Assembly: GCA_003447545.1 (NCBI GenBank)
Contig: DLYX01000460.1
Span: 1-11,128, forward strand
Length of the DNA: 11,128 nt
Reading direction: 5' to 3'
DNA from: Deltaproteobacteria bacterium
GTDB lineage: Bacteria > Desulfobacterota > Binatia > UBA12015
Every line of letters begins with the position of its first letter. Within the stretch, counting starts at the first letter, position 1. Positions 1 through 6,648 of this stretch are shown here, in pieces. Made by a program: the position numbers and the translations under genes. The notes under the pieces were generated by a model that ran no database searches, was not told the origin of the DNA, and saw only the letters and a list, made by a program, of their open reading frames with translations.

Positions 1-35
1 AATTGCGGGGTACTGCCCCTCGAAAAGGATTCCCC

Positions 36-1154
36 ATGAAAGACCCCCGAATGTTTCCCGTATTAGCGATTTTTGCCGCGATCCTCGCCGGCGCCTGCGG
101 TGGCTCGAGTTCCGAACCCCGGACCCCCGAGCTTCCCGATGAATGGACTCTCATTCGACCCGGGGGGGAAACCATCTGTTCGCGCGGCACCGAGTATGCG
201 TACGCCGTTCGTGGCGGCACCGTAAACAAGGTGGTCATCGATTTCATGGGTGGAGGCGCTTGCTGGGACGAACTGACATGCAGTGTTGCCGACGCGATTT
301 TCAATCCCGAGGTCAACCCGGAGGCCCTCCTGCGTGAGGGCCGGCAGGGAATCTATGATCGCGACAACCCGGAGAATCCCTTCAAGGATTGGTACCACGT
401 ATTTATCCCGTACTGCACCGGCGATATTCACTGGGGCAATAATGTCGAGACCTATGGCGAGGGCGAGGATGCATTTGAGGTTCACCACAAAGGTGCCGTG
501 AACTCGCAGGCCGTAATGGATTGGGTTTACGAAAACTTCGAGAAACCGGAACGGATCTTCATCACCGGCTGCAGTGCCGGCGCCTATGGTTCGATTGGCT
601 GGGCCCCTTATCTGATGGAGCACTATCAGAACTCGGAAATCGTCCAGGTGGGTGATTGTGGTGCCGGAGTCATCACGTCCAGCTTTTTCAAGGACAGCTT
701 CCCGTCGTGGAATGCCTTTGCCCAGTCTCCAGCGTTCATCCCGGGATTGAACCCGGACAATGTGGACCTGACATCGATCGACCTTTCCTATTTTTATGGC
801 CAGGTCGGGAGTTACTTCCCCGAAGCCAAGGTCGGCCAATACAACTCCAAATATGACAACAACCAGACGTTTTTCTACTCGGCGATGGGTGGTCAGGGCG
901 GCGCGACCGCCTGGAGCGAGGACATGACCGCCAACATCGAATCCGCACACCAGCAAGCCGAAAACTTCCAATCCTATATCGCCTCAGGTGATCAGCACTG
1001 CATCATTGTCAGCGATAATTTCTACAACGTGCAGGAAAATGGAATTCGCCTGGTCGACTGGTTTGGGGACCTGGCCGAAGGCAAAGACGTCGACCCGCGG
1101 GTCAGCTGTATCGGTGAGGCATGCGACCGACGGACTGGAGCGCCGGAAGAATAG
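36..1154 (+). CDS. Pectinacetylesterase/Notum-family secreted hydrolase (putative lipoprotein)
   Basis: This 372-residue protein belongs to the pectinacetylesterase/Notum group of serine carboxylesterases, which remove acetyl or acyl groups from glycans or proteins outside the cytoplasm. Visible motifs, in order, are the oxyanion-type motif FMGGGACWD (70-78), IPYCTGDIHWG (124-134), the nucleophile elbow ITGCSAG (Ser180), a likely catalytic Asp274 in KYDNNQ, and the catalytic His321 in SGDQHC. A hydrophobic leader (residues 6-20) ends at Cys21 followed by GGSSS, so it is probably a lipoprotein, although the lipobox AGAC is imperfect. The ATG at 36 is chosen because an AAGGA-type ribosome site lies just upstream (about 25-29) and the signal peptide then starts cleanly; the frame continues upstream to a TTG at 3 that would only add unneeded residues. 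Family is confident. The substrate is unknown, since bacterial members are rarely characterised and pectin need not be the target. Confidence 0.88.
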   Translation: MKDPRMFPVLAIFAAILAGACGGSSSEPRTPELPDEWTLIRPGGETICSRGTEYAYAVRGGTVNKVVIDFMGGGACWDELTCSVADAIFNPEVNPEALLREGRQGIYDRDNPENPFKDWYHVFIPYCTGDIHWGNNVETYGEGEDAFEVHHKGAVNSQAVMDWVYENFEKPERIFITGCSAGAYGSIGWAPYLMEHYQNSEIVQVGDCGAGVITSSFFKDSFPSWNAFAQSPAFIPGLNPDNVDLTSIDLSYFYGQVGSYFPEAKVGQYNSKYDNNQTFFYSAMGGQGGATAWSEDMTANIESAHQQAENFQSYIASGDQHCIIVSDNFYNVQENGIRLVDWFGDLAEGKDVDPRVSCIGEACDRRTGAPEE

Positions 1155-1209
1155 GTCCGCGGCGATTTTTGGTCTTTTCAAAAAAGATTTCCAGGAGACG
1201 GCGAGGGCA

Positions 1210-1452
1210 ATGAAAGTTGCGGGATTTCATTTCCTGATTCCGGGCCTCGTATCGGCAGCAACACCAGCTGCTGCCGATACGCAGCCATCGCTGTTAAAGG
1301 AGGGGGCGGTGGAAAGATCGCAGGTGCGCACCAGACGCGGTTCCCACGAAATCGTGGCTGAGATCTATGCCGCGCCAAACGCCGGACATGCCATGCTCCC
1401 CGAGCAACCAAAAGCCGTGGGTGATGCGGTGCTGGAGTTTCTTTCTCGATGA
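1210..1452 (+). pseudogene. Alpha/beta-hydrolase C-terminal remnant (80-codon ORF)
   Basis: The last 27 residues, from PNAGHAMLPEQPKAV to LEFLSR, read like the C-terminus of an alpha/beta hydrolase: the catalytic-His strand (xAGHxxxxEQPxxV) followed by the closing helix. The rest of the usual 250-300-residue fold, including any nucleophile elbow, is absent. The first 22 residues resemble a short signal peptide (MKVAGFHFLIP to AAA). I read this as an internally deleted hydrolase whose two ends were joined. The frame has no stop and continues upstream to about 988 inside the previous gene, so the ORF start is uncertain. An AGGAG lies at 1193-1197, 12 bases before the ATG. Its TGA overlaps the ATG of the ADP-ribosylglycohydrolase (ATGA at 1449), which suggests the intact ancestor headed that operon. 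Alternatively it is a genuine small secreted protein. Confidence 0.55.
1248..1281. repeat. Perfect 13-bp inverted repeat with 8-base loop
   Basis: The left arm CGTATCGGCAGCA (1248-1260) is exactly complementary to TGCTGCCGATACG (1269-1281), and the loop is ACACCAGC. No T-run follows on either strand, so it is not a standard intrinsic terminator. It lies inside the truncated hydrolase ORF, near the point where a signal-peptide-like start gives way to hydrolase C-terminal sequence. It could be a deletion scar, an mRNA stability hairpin, or part of a dispersed palindromic element. Confidence 0.8.
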
Positions 1453-2531
1453 ATATGATTGAACCGTCACGAATCCGTCGCGCTTGGCAGGGTCGCATCT
1501 CGGGCTGCCAACTGGGCAAACCCATCGAAGCTCTATCGATGATGCAGGGCTTTGATTCGCTGCAATCGTATCTCGAGCAGGCAAAAGCCCTACCCCTGCG
1601 CGACTATGTCCCGCATATCGAGGGGACGCTGGTCGATATCGCGAGGAAATCCTGCCGCGAATATCTCTGCCGGAGTGAGCCCGATGACGATATTACGTAT
1701 TCCGTTCTCGCCCTGATGATGCTCGAAGAGCATGGCCGCGGCCTGAATACGGCACACGTGGCGCGCACGTGGCTACGTTACCTCCCGGCGGGCGCTACCT
1801 TCACTGCGGAGCGAGCGGCTTATAATATTCTCGCTCAGGAGGCCGAGACCGGCTTTCTCTTCGGTGCACCGCCGAACTTCGACCTCGAGCTCTGCTCTGA
1901 CAATGAATATAATGATTGGATCGGTGCCCAAATACGCGCCGACGTCTACGGATGGGTATGTCCCGGTGAGCCCGCACTTGCAGCCGACCTCGCCTCGCGC
2001 GATGCCCGACTTTCCCATCGCGACGAGGGTGTTTTCGGCGCGGCATTTATCGCTGCCCTGGGTGCCGCGATCCCGGCGAGTGATGGCTTTGCGGAGGCCG
2101 TCGCGGAGGCGCGGAAACAGATTCCCGAAGGGTCCGCATGTCTGGCCGCTGTCGACCTCGCCGTTTCGCTGCATGGAACGAAGGATGGCATGGCTAGAAT
2201 TCGTGAGAGATATGCCGATCTGAGCCCGGTCCATACCGTCAACAACCTGGCGGTCGTCGTTTTGGGGCTGCTCGAAGGAGAGGATGATTTTTCACAAGCG
2301 ATCGGTGACACGGTAAGTGCTGGCTGGGACACTGATTGTAACGGCGCAACCGTAGGCGGACTTTGGGGCCTCGGCCCGGGAGAAATCCCCGCCTTATGGA
2401 CAAAACCCTGGCAGGATCGGGTGGCCGTAACGATCGCGGGCGTCGGAGAACTGGCCCTGGAAGATCTGGTCCGTCGGACCTGTGCTGTCGGCCAAAAGAT
2501 TGCCGGAGACACCGGCGCAGCGACCTCCTAG
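1449..2531 (+). CDS. ADP-ribosylglycohydrolase (DraG/ARH-like) family protein
   Basis: This 360-residue protein has the all-alpha ADP-ribosylglycohydrolase fold, whose members use two Mg ions to hydrolyse ADP-ribose from proteins or small molecules. The N-terminal signature RIRRAWQGRISGCQLGKPIE (8-27) matches the family start. The first metal-binding cluster is PDDDITYS (78-85), a middle segment reads SHRDEGVFGAAF (189-200), and the C-terminal metal motif is GWDTDCNGATVGG (292-304), with D294, D296 and N298 as expected ligands. Catalytic residues therefore look intact and the length is normal. No signal peptide is seen, so it is cytoplasmic. The ATG overlaps the stop of the upstream hydrolase remnant (ATGA); a weak GGAG at 1434-1437 is the only ribosome site, consistent with translational coupling. 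The cupin gene follows after 32 bases. The substrate is unknown; members of this fold act on ADP-ribosyl-Arg, ADP-ribosyl-Ser or other nucleosides. Confidence 0.88.
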   Translation: MNMIEPSRIRRAWQGRISGCQLGKPIEALSMMQGFDSLQSYLEQAKALPLRDYVPHIEGTLVDIARKSCREYLCRSEPDDDITYSVLALMMLEEHGRGLNTAHVARTWLRYLPAGATFTAERAAYNILAQEAETGFLFGAPPNFDLELCSDNEYNDWIGAQIRADVYGWVCPGEPALAADLASRDARLSHRDEGVFGAAFIAALGAAIPASDGFAEAVAEARKQIPEGSACLAAVDLAVSLHGTKDGMARIRERYADLSPVHTVNNLAVVVLGLLEGEDDFSQAIGDTVSAGWDTDCNGATVGGLWGLGPGEIPALWTKPWQDRVAVTIAGVGELALEDLVRRTCAVGQKIAGDTGAATS

Positions 2532-2563
2532 GAGACGCCCGGCATAAAGGCTAAGGATCGGCC

Positions 2564-2968
2564 ATGCCCAAATTGATTCCCTCTCCCTCCATCATCGAAG
2601 CGGCCGGAACAAAACCAAAAAAAATTGAGGAGTTCGCCGGCCGCGTCAACTCCGGACATCATGGCGTAAGTCTGGCACGAATGACGTCGCCCGAAGGCTG
2701 GCTCGAACCAGGCCAACGCCCGGAGTTTGAGGAGATCACGCTGGTTCTCAGCGGTACCCTTCATGTGGAACATGAAACAGGAACCCTGAAAGTTCTGGCC
2801 GGACAAGCCATCATTACCGAAGCAGGTGAATGGGTCCGCTACAGCACGCCGGAGCCTGAAGGCGCGCAGTATATTGCAATCTGCCTGCCGGCATTTTCTC
2901 CCGATACCGTGCACCGCGACCCGGACAGCATCCCCACTGACCCCGTTGGACGAGCCTCCGACCAGTAA
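2564..2968 (+). CDS. Small single-domain cupin protein
   Basis: This 134-residue cytoplasmic protein is a single cupin beta-barrel. Motif 1 is recognisable as GWLEPGQRPEFEEITLVLSG (45-64) and motif 2 as GQAIITEAGEWVRYS (80-94). The two His of motif 1 and the His of motif 2 that usually hold a metal are absent and replaced by residues of the PEFEE and GEWVRY stretches. The protein may therefore bind a ligand without a metal, or use carboxylates. I recognise this EPGQxPEFxE style as a recurring cupin subfamily, so the lack of His is probably a subfamily trait. AAGGA at 2553-2557, six bases before the ATG, supports the start. It lies 32 bases after the ADP-ribosylglycohydrolase and is probably co-transcribed with it. 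No enzymatic role can be assigned. Confidence 0.85.
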   Translation: MPKLIPSPSIIEAAGTKPKKIEEFAGRVNSGHHGVSLARMTSPEGWLEPGQRPEFEEITLVLSGTLHVEHETGTLKVLAGQAIITEAGEWVRYSTPEPEGAQYIAICLPAFSPDTVHRDPDSIPTDPVGRASDQ

Positions 2969-3037
2969 CCGGCAGAGACGTCCGGACGGGTTTCCCCCCA
3001 ACAGCGTTCGATGTAAATCCTTCTGGAGCCTCGGGCC

Positions 3038-3066
3038 CTGACGAGAACAAGATGCGAGCCTAAAAT
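3038..3066 (+). promoter_or_regulatory. Putative sigma70-type promoter for the DUF3604 gene
   Basis: CTGACG (3038-3043, 4/6 to the -35 consensus) and TAAAAT (3061-3066, 5/6 to the -10 consensus) are separated by exactly 17 bases. Transcription would begin near 3073, just before AGGAAAG (3080-3086) and the ATG at 3094, giving a very short leader. The site lies in the 125-base gap after the cupin gene, where a new transcript start is plausible. The call rests on consensus matching only. Confidence 0.4.
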
Positions 3067-3093
3067 GCCGATCAATGGCAGGAAAGAAGCCTC

Positions 3094-5166
3094 ATGAAAA
3101 AAGAACCCAAACTACTCTTTGCCGTGCTGGCCCTGGTCGCTTTTGCGGGGTGTGAACAAACCTCTGATTTGAACGAAATGAGTCCATTGGCCAGCCGGGC
3201 CCAATACCCTGATCGAGCTTTCGCGATCGATGAGGACTTCATCGATACTCGGCCAATGGCCAACCCCGACCGCAATGCATACTTCGGCGACTTGCATGTG
3301 CATACGACGTATTCCTTCGATGCCTACGCCTTCGGAACCCTCGCCACTCCCAGAGACGCCTACCGCTACGCTCTGGGTGAGACGCTGAAACATCCCGCCG
3401 GCTTCGATATGAAATTGCGCGAACCGCTGGACTTCTATGCGGTCACCGACCATGCACTCTTTCTTGGCCTGGCTGCAGAGGCCGCCGATACAACCAGCGC
3501 GTTCTCCCAGTACGAGGTCTCGGAGCCCCTGCATGATCTGAATACCGAAGGCAATCGTGGAATCACGAGCGTGCCTGCTCGCCTCACGATTTTCGGCAAG
3601 TTTGTCCCCGGCGCCCTCGACGGCATGCTCGACGGATCGATTGACCGGTCGGAGGCCGTCCGCGTGGCCAAAAGTGCATGGCTCGATATCGTCGAATCAG
3701 CCGATGATTTTAACAACCCGGGGACGTTTACGACGTTTGCCGCCTACGAATATACTTCCTCGAGTGACGACAGCGGCAATCTGCACCGAAATGTAATCTT
3801 TCGCGATACCAATCGCCTGCCTGCCGAGCCCTTTTCCCGCTTCCACTCACGCGATCCGGAGGGACTATGGGATTGGATGGACGGCTTGCGGGCTCAGGGA
3901 ATCGAGAGCCTGGCGATCCCCCATAACTCCAACGGCTCCAACGGTCAGATGTTCAAATTGGTCGACTGGGCCGGCGACCCGCTGGATGACGATTATACAA
4001 CCAAACGAGTGCGCAATGAGCCTCTTGTCGAGATCACCCAGATCAAGGGCACGTCCGAGACGCACCCCTCCCTGTCGGAGTCTGACGAATGGGCGAGCTT
4101 CGAGTTGATGGAGACTCGTGTCGGCACTACGCTCTACAGCCAGCCTGAGGGCAGCTACGTCCGCGAGGCGCTTCGCAACGGTCTGGTATTTGAAGAAAAG
4201 GGTGTGGCAAACCCCTTCAAATTCGGTTTTGTCGGCGCCAGCGACACACACACCGGAGCTATCCCCGATAATGAGGCCGATTATTTTGCCAAAATCGGAC
4301 TGCTGGACAGCACCCCCGAACTCAGGGGCTCCGTGCCCCTGCCATGGTGGGCCGGCATTGGTGCTAAAATGATTGCGGGTGATATGGTCGCCGAGATCGA
4401 TGGCGAAACCTACTTCGATGCGCCGTCGATCACCTTCGGTGCCTCAGGACTGGCTGCGGTCTGGGCTGAAGAGAATACTCGAGACGCCATCTTCGACGCC
4501 TTCAGGCGGAAAGAAACATTCGCGACCTCCGGGCCACGCATCCGGGTGCGCCTCTTCGCCGGCTACGATTGGGACGCCGAGATGCTCGGGGATCCGGCTG
4601 TGGTCAGCCGTGCCTACGCCAGCGGTGCGACCATGGGCGGTGATCTTCAGGCGGAGGCAAGCGGCTCACCCCTTTTTCTCGCCTGGGCTGTGCGTGATGC
4701 CTTGAGTGCCCCCCTGCAACGCCTGCAAATCGTGAAAGGCTGGACCGAAAACGGGGAAACATCCGAGCTTGTTTATGATGTGGCTTGCTCCGACGGTGGT
4801 ACCCCAGACCCCCAAACGCATCGATGCCCGGATAATGGGGCCCGGGTCAACCTCGAGGATTGTGCTTATTCACAGGACAAGGGCGCGGGCGAGTTGCGAG
4901 CAGCATGGCGTGATCCGAACTTTGATGCCACGCAGCGTGCCTTCTACTATGTTCGCGCGCTCGAGAATCCGACCTGTCGCTGGTCGACATGGGATGCCCT
5001 CCGGGCCGGGACCGAACCGCGCCCCGGTGTCGAAGTGCTCCTGCAGGAACGAGCGTGGTCGTCGCCGATCTGGCTCCTTCCCGCAGCTTTGGCAGGCACT
5101 GCCGCGCCGGCTACCGGAGCGAATGTACCCACGAGCAGTGCAGCGTCCGGCGGCTCTCCCTCATAG
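3094..5166 (+). CDS. DUF3604 family lipoprotein (PHP-like predicted metallohydrolase)
   Basis: This 690-residue protein is a DUF3604 family member, typical in length. The family carries PHP/amidohydrolase-like metal motifs; no biochemical function is established that I can cite. Visible motifs are YFGDLHVHTTYSFDA (63-77; H68, H70), FYAVTDHALF (114-123; D119, H120), AYEYTSSSDDSGNLHRN (217-233), IPHNSN (275-280; H277) and GFVGASDTHTG (378-388; D384, H386), all consistent with a multi-metal centre. The leader MKKEPKLLFAVLALVAFAGC has a lipobox-like FAGC with Cys20, so the protein is probably anchored in the envelope. AGGAAAG seven bases before the ATG fixes the start. Residues 665-690 form an Ala/Ser/Gly/Thr-rich tail after the usual domain end. 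The TAG stop lies inside the convergent ChaC-like gene, with a 6-base overlap. Confidence 0.9.
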   Translation: MKKEPKLLFAVLALVAFAGCEQTSDLNEMSPLASRAQYPDRAFAIDEDFIDTRPMANPDRNAYFGDLHVHTTYSFDAYAFGTLATPRDAYRYALGETLKHPAGFDMKLREPLDFYAVTDHALFLGLAAEAADTTSAFSQYEVSEPLHDLNTEGNRGITSVPARLTIFGKFVPGALDGMLDGSIDRSEAVRVAKSAWLDIVESADDFNNPGTFTTFAAYEYTSSSDDSGNLHRNVIFRDTNRLPAEPFSRFHSRDPEGLWDWMDGLRAQGIESLAIPHNSNGSNGQMFKLVDWAGDPLDDDYTTKRVRNEPLVEITQIKGTSETHPSLSESDEWASFELMETRVGTTLYSQPEGSYVREALRNGLVFEEKGVANPFKFGFVGASDTHTGAIPDNEADYFAKIGLLDSTPELRGSVPLPWWAGIGAKMIAGDMVAEIDGETYFDAPSITFGASGLAAVWAEENTRDAIFDAFRRKETFATSGPRIRVRLFAGYDWDAEMLGDPAVVSRAYASGATMGGDLQAEASGSPLFLAWAVRDALSAPLQRLQIVKGWTENGETSELVYDVACSDGGTPDPQTHRCPDNGARVNLEDCAYSQDKGAGELRAAWRDPNFDATQRAFYYVRALENPTCRWSTWDALRAGTEPRPGVEVLLQERAWSSPIWLLPAALAGTAAPATGANVPTSSAASGGSPS

Positions 5167-5844
5167 ATCAGCTACTCGCGCTCGCCAGGGTCCATCGAAG
5201 CTGCGTACTGCTTCGGCGAGTTCTTCGAGCGCGGCATCACGTGCCCCGATCGAGGCCAATTCCTGACGAGTCTTCTGAAGATAATCGAGGCCTCGAGCCA
5301 GACCTGACGAGACTTCCCGCGGGGTAGCGTTGATCAGAATCTTGGCTCGCAAAATCACATCGATTTCGGGCCCGATCGTCCAGATGCACGCCTCGTCCGG
5401 GTTGGTGAGGTACGTTATGGCGGGGACCACCTGTGCACGCCGCATCAATTCCACGCTGGAGCGAAGATAGCCATTTTGTCGGGAGGGCCGCTTTTCCGAA
5501 AACCCCTCACGGCGATCCAGTCTGGGCTGCAATTTACCCAAAATACGGCCTGGGTAGATCTGCAGGCCGCCAACGATGCTCTGCCCGAGAGAAGCCTCGG
5601 TGCCGAGCGCGAGCGAAAGATTTTTCCCGTCGCGTCGATAATGACCGCCCGGGAGGTCAAAGGCGTCAAAACTTTCTTCGTACGCCGTCGCACGCCGCAG
5701 ACTGAGCTTGTTGAAGGCCCGACGGTATCCCGGAAGCTCGGCGGTCGCTGTCTCGATCAGGTCTTCGGGGAATTCGGGTTCAAAAAGAAGCGAGCCATAC
5801 GCAAATAATCGAAAGGGGCTGTCTGCGTTTTCGTCTTCGATCAT
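5161..5844 (-). CDS. ChaC-like gamma-glutamylcyclotransferase
   Basis: This 227-residue cytoplasmic protein resembles ChaC, which cleaves glutathione to 5-oxoproline and Cys-Gly. It shows the substrate-binding FAYGSLLFEPEF (14-25), the LPGYRRAFNKLS segment (37-48), a Gly-rich strand VGGLQIYPG (91-99), the probable catalytic Glu113 in DRREGF, AITYLTNPD (142-150), and a C-terminal GLARGLDYLQKT helix followed by a GARDAALEEL-type helix. Length is close to bacterial ChaC. The peroxiredoxin gene is upstream on the same strand, but an intrinsic terminator separates them and only about 33 bases remain before this ATG, with no clear Shine-Dalgarno or promoter. The stop codon abuts the stop of the convergent DUF3604 gene (TCATAG). 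The family is well supported; specificity for glutathione rather than another gamma-glutamyl compound is inferred. Confidence 0.8.
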   Translation of the reverse strand: MIEDENADSPFRLFAYGSLLFEPEFPEDLIETATAELPGYRRAFNKLSLRRATAYEESFDAFDLPGGHYRRDGKNLSLALGTEASLGQSIVGGLQIYPGRILGKLQPRLDRREGFSEKRPSRQNGYLRSSVELMRRAQVVPAITYLTNPDEACIWTIGPEIDVILRAKILINATPREVSSGLARGLDYLQKTRQELASIGARDAALEELAEAVRSFDGPWRARVADL

Positions 5845-5877
5845 GACGACTTCGGCTCTACGAAATTCGGTTGTCGC

Positions 5878-5927
5878 AGAAAAGAAAGATCGAGTCGGAA
5901 CCCGGGTGCTCCGGATTCCGACTCGAT
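5878..5927 (-). terminator. Intrinsic terminator after the peroxiredoxin gene
   Basis: Two perfectly complementary 12-base arms, ATCGAGTCGGAA (5889-5900) and TTCCGACTCGAT (5916-5927), enclose a 15-base loop. Inside the loop a second CCGG/CCGG pair can extend the hairpin. Read on the - strand, the stem is followed at once by CTTTCTTTTCT, a proper T-rich tract. It starts five bases after the peroxiredoxin stop codon. On the + strand no T-run follows, so it acts in one direction. Confidence 0.88.
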
Positions 5928-5931
5928 TGCA

Positions 5932-6534
5932 TCAGAGCTTGCCAGCGTTGTCTTTCAGGTAGGACGCAACGCCATCGGCGTTCGCGGTCATTCCCTGATC
6001 GCCCTTTTGCCAACCGGCCGGGCAAACTTCACCATGCTCCTCGTGGAACTGCAGCGCATCGACGAGTCGGAGGAGTTCGTCCATGTTCCGACCCAAGGGC
6101 AAGTTGTTGACAATCTGCGATTGCACCATGAATTCCTTGTCGATGATGAAGGCCCCGCGGAAAGCGACACCGCCAGCAGACTCGACATCATAAGCTTGGC
6201 AGATCTCGTGCTTGGTGTCCGCTGCCAATGTGTACTTCAGAGGACCGATCCCGCCATTTTCGGGAGCCGTTTCGCGCCATGCATGATGTGTGAACTGCGA
6301 GTCGATCGAAATGCCGATCACCTCAACATTGCGCTCCTTGAATTGCTCGATTCGATTGTCGAGAGCAACCAGCTCGGACGGACAGACGAAGGTGAAATCC
6401 AACGGATAGAAAACCAGCAGGGCATACTTTCCCTTGGTGGCCTCCGAGAGACGAAAATCCTCCTGGATCGTTCCATCACCGAGAACGGCTGCACATTCAA
6501 AATCGGGCGCTGACTTGCCTACCAAAACACTCAT
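5932..6534 (-). CDS. Typical 2-Cys peroxiredoxin (AhpC/TSA, Prx1-type)
   Basis: This 200-residue cytoplasmic thiol peroxidase reduces hydrogen peroxide and organic peroxides. Key features are FYPLDFTFVCPSE (42-54) with peroxidatic Cys51 plus Pro44 and Thr48, an Arg in AFRGAFIID (R126), and the resolving Cys171 in EVCPAGW. The pattern is that of obligate-dimer 2-Cys enzymes whose two subunits form the disulfide. A GGIG motif (94-97) and a C-terminal SYLK (191-194) resemble the GGLG and YF elements linked to hyperoxidation sensitivity in eukaryotic Prx1. An AGGAG ribosome site (6543-6547 on the - strand) lies eight bases before the ATG. A strong terminator follows the stop. The nuclease gene upstream on the same strand is 114 bases away, so a separate promoter is likely, though none is clear. 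The reductant (thioredoxin or AhpF-like) is not encoded here. Confidence 0.95.
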   Translation of the reverse strand: MSVLVGKSAPDFECAAVLGDGTIQEDFRLSEATKGKYALLVFYPLDFTFVCPSELVALDNRIEQFKERNVEVIGISIDSQFTHHAWRETAPENGGIGPLKYTLAADTKHEICQAYDVESAGGVAFRGAFIIDKEFMVQSQIVNNLPLGRNMDELLRLVDALQFHEEHGEVCPAGWQKGDQGMTANADGVASYLKDNAGKL

Positions 6535-6558
6535 TTGTCCTACTCCTGATCATCGCTT

Positions 6559-6583
6559 GCGGGTTATGGGGCGGAGAACCCGC
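6559..6583 (-). other. Small hairpin in the peroxiredoxin 5' leader region
   Basis: Seven-base arms GCGGGTT (6559-6565) and AACCCGC (6577-6583) are exactly complementary around an 11-base loop. The hairpin sits between the upstream nuclease gene and the ribosome site of the peroxiredoxin gene. No T-run follows on the - strand, so it is not a clean terminator for the nuclease gene. It could be a leader structure, or chance given its length. Confidence 0.3.
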
Positions 6584-6648
6584 TCCCTCCTTTAAAACAA
6601 GCACTTCGCCCAAGTTTCGCAAGTACCCGCCAGGTTGTGGCCAGAGGG

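Noticed and set aside
63..971. 302-codon open frame on the - strand opposite the pectinacetylesterase gene
   Set aside because: It lies wholly antisense to a gene with clear catalytic motifs, has no recognisable domain or ribosome site, and is explained by GC-rich codon use.
1155..1209. TCTTTTCAAAAAAGA as a terminator after the pectinacetylesterase gene
   Set aside because: The stem is purely A/T with almost no loop and no GC core, so it would not terminate transcription.
1946..2512. Long - strand open frame opposite the ADP-ribosylglycohydrolase
   Set aside because: Shadow of a well-supported gene; its translation is Ser/Arg/Ala/Pro-rich with no family features.
2969..3037. Possible terminator after the cupin gene around GTCCGGAC and the C-run
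   Set aside because: Only an 8-base self-complementary palindrome without loop or T-run; no usable stem.
6584..6640. Possible sigma70 promoter for the peroxiredoxin gene (TTGCGA with an AT-rich TTTTAA block, - strand)
   Set aside because: Spacing is about 19 bases and the -10 match is poor; not strong enough to annotate.
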